From assembly GCA_013696185.1 (NCBI GenBank), contig JACCZA010000305.1, forward strand, positions 1-5,700: 5,700 nucleotides of DNA. The letters run 5' to 3'. This document shows positions 4,924-5,700 of this stretch, in pieces. Every line of letters starts with the position of its first letter. Position 1 is the stretch's first letter. The notes under the pieces were generated by a model that saw nothing but the letters and a program-made list of their open reading frames with translations, did no database searches and was not told the DNA's origin. The position numbers were made by a program, and so were the translations under genes. This DNA is from Actinomycetota bacterium. GTDB taxonomy: Bacteria > Actinomycetota > Thermoleophilia > Gaiellales > Gaiellaceae.

Positions 4924-5700
4924 GTGAACGTCGTGCTCGTGGCGGAGGAGTCCGCCGGGATCGGGGCGCTGCGCCGGCTGTCCGAGAGCCCTCACCGCAT
5001 CGTCGCCGTACTCGCCCGCTCGGAGGTCGAGGGCGCAGCGCGCGGGGCGAGCGTCGCGGGTCTCGCACGCCGGCTCGGCCTCCCCGTCTGGCCGGCCGAG
5101 CGGGTGCGCGAGGCGGCTCTCGCCGCGACCCTGCGAGCCGAGGGCGTCGACCTCCTCCTCAACGTCCACTCCCTCTTCATCATCGCGCCCGAGGTGCTCG
5201 AGGCGCCCACCCTCGGCAGCTTCAACCTCCATCCCGGGCCTCTGCCGCGCTACGCCGGGCTGAACGCGCCCAGCTGGGCGATCTTCGAGGGCGAGCGCGA
5301 GCACGCCGTCTCGCTCCACTGGCTGGCGGCGGGGATCGACACCGGGCCGATCGCCTACACCGCGAGCTTCGAGCTGACCGAGTCGGACACGGGGCTCTCT
5401 GCGAGCGCGAAGTGCGTCCGCCACGGCCTGCCGCTCGTCTCCAGGCTGCTCGAGGACGCCGAGCGAGGCGCCGTACCGCGGCGCGAGCAGGACCCCGCCG
5501 GGCGGCGCTACTTCGACGCGCGGCCGCCCTACGGGGGAACGCTGCCCTGGACGCTGACCGCCCGCCGCGCGGTCGATCTCGTGCGGGCCGCCGACTACCG
5601 GCCGTTCCGGTCACCCTGGGGACACCCGAGCACGCTTCTCGGCGCCGAGGAGCTCCGCGTCGTCCAGGCGGCGCGCACCGGCGAGCCGGCAGCCCAGCCT
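4924..5700 (+). CDS. Formyltransferase family protein (Formyl_trans_N), 3' end outside window
   Basis: 259 residues are visible from GTG 4924 with no stop before the right edge. The N-terminus VNVVLVAEESAGIGALRRL looks like the first strand and helix of the Rossmann-like formyltransferase fold. FNLHPGPLPRYAG (100-112) and GIDTGPI (137-143) carry the catalytic triad of N10-formyltetrahydrofolate-dependent transferases: Asn101, His103 and Asp139, at almost the same positions as Asn102/His104/Asp140 of ArnA. From about 205 on, LPWTLTARRAVDLVRAADYR then PFRSPWG (227-233) resembles the start of the C-terminal domain of Fmt/ArnA-like enzymes. The HPGPLPRYAG loop differs from the HxSLLPRxRG loop of methionyl-tRNA formyltransferase, so a sugar-amine or secondary-metabolite formyltransferase is more likely than Fmt, though not certain. 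No clear ribosome site is visible; with 21 bases to the aminopeptidase stop, translation may depend on the upstream gene. Confidence 0.85.
   Translation, partial: MNVVLVAEESAGIGALRRLSESPHRIVAVLARSEVEGAARGASVAGLARRLGLPVWPAERVREAALAATLRAEGVDLLLNVHSLFIIAPEVLEAPTLGSFNLHPGPLPRYAGLNAPSWAIFEGEREHAVSLHWLAAGIDTGPIAYTASFELTESDTGLSASAKCVRHGLPLVSRLLEDAERGAVPRREQDPAGRRYFDARPPYGGTLPWTLTARRAVDLVRAADYRPFRSPWGHPSTLLGAEELRVVQAARTGEPAAQP

Noticed and set aside
4895..4927. Ten-codon frame from ATG 4895 whose TGA overlaps the formyltransferase GTG (GTGA)
   Set aside because: It could be a leader or coupling peptide, but it is very short, lies mostly across the end of the aminopeptidase gene, and has no regulatory signature.
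3583..5424. Open extension of the acetyltransferase frame upstream on the minus strand
   Set aside because: It is antisense to the second aminopeptidase and to the formyltransferase, and the GNAT fold begins naturally at GTG 3582.

Overview
The window is very GC-rich (roughly three quarters G+C by eye) and densely coded, with strong G/C preference at third codon positions. Three genes carry a TANNNT hexamer 7 to 8 bases before the start codon, a spacing that suggests leaderless mRNAs, which are common in Actinomycetota. A high-GC actinobacterium, perhaps of the Thermoleophilia type, is the best guess. This is inferred from composition and promoter style, because no marker gene is present.

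Layout: (1) 1-537 (+) is the C-terminal part of a probable FAD/NAD(P)-binding oxidoreductase whose start lies outside the window. (2) 522-1703 (+) overlaps it by 16 bases and encodes a protein with about five membrane helices followed by a right-handed parallel beta-helix domain. (3) 1769-3031 (+) encodes an M29-family metallo-aminopeptidase. (4) 3034-3582 (-) encodes a GNAT acetyltransferase, convergent with the first aminopeptidase gene (2-base gap) and divergent from the second (42-base gap). (5) 3625-4902 (+) encodes a second, clearly paralogous M29 aminopeptidase. (6) 4924-5700 (+) encodes a formyltransferase of the Formyl_trans_N type that runs off the right edge.

The left pair (1 and 2) looks like one translationally coupled unit. 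The two aminopeptidase genes look like an old tandem duplication now split by the oppositely oriented acetyltransferase gene. The second aminopeptidase and the formyltransferase are 21 bases apart and probably share a transcript. Peptide trimming, N-acetylation and N-formylation all act on amino groups, but nothing in the window proves that these genes share a pathway.

The most checkable oddities are these: both M29 paralogs have Phe where the family normally has an active-site Tyr; three promoters appear leaderless, two of them overlapping back to back in 42 bases; and the beta-helix protein is fused to a multi-pass membrane domain. I see no RNA gene, CRISPR array, insertion sequence or phage element, and no strong case for a wholly new system. 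No gene-free stretch exceeds 65 bases.
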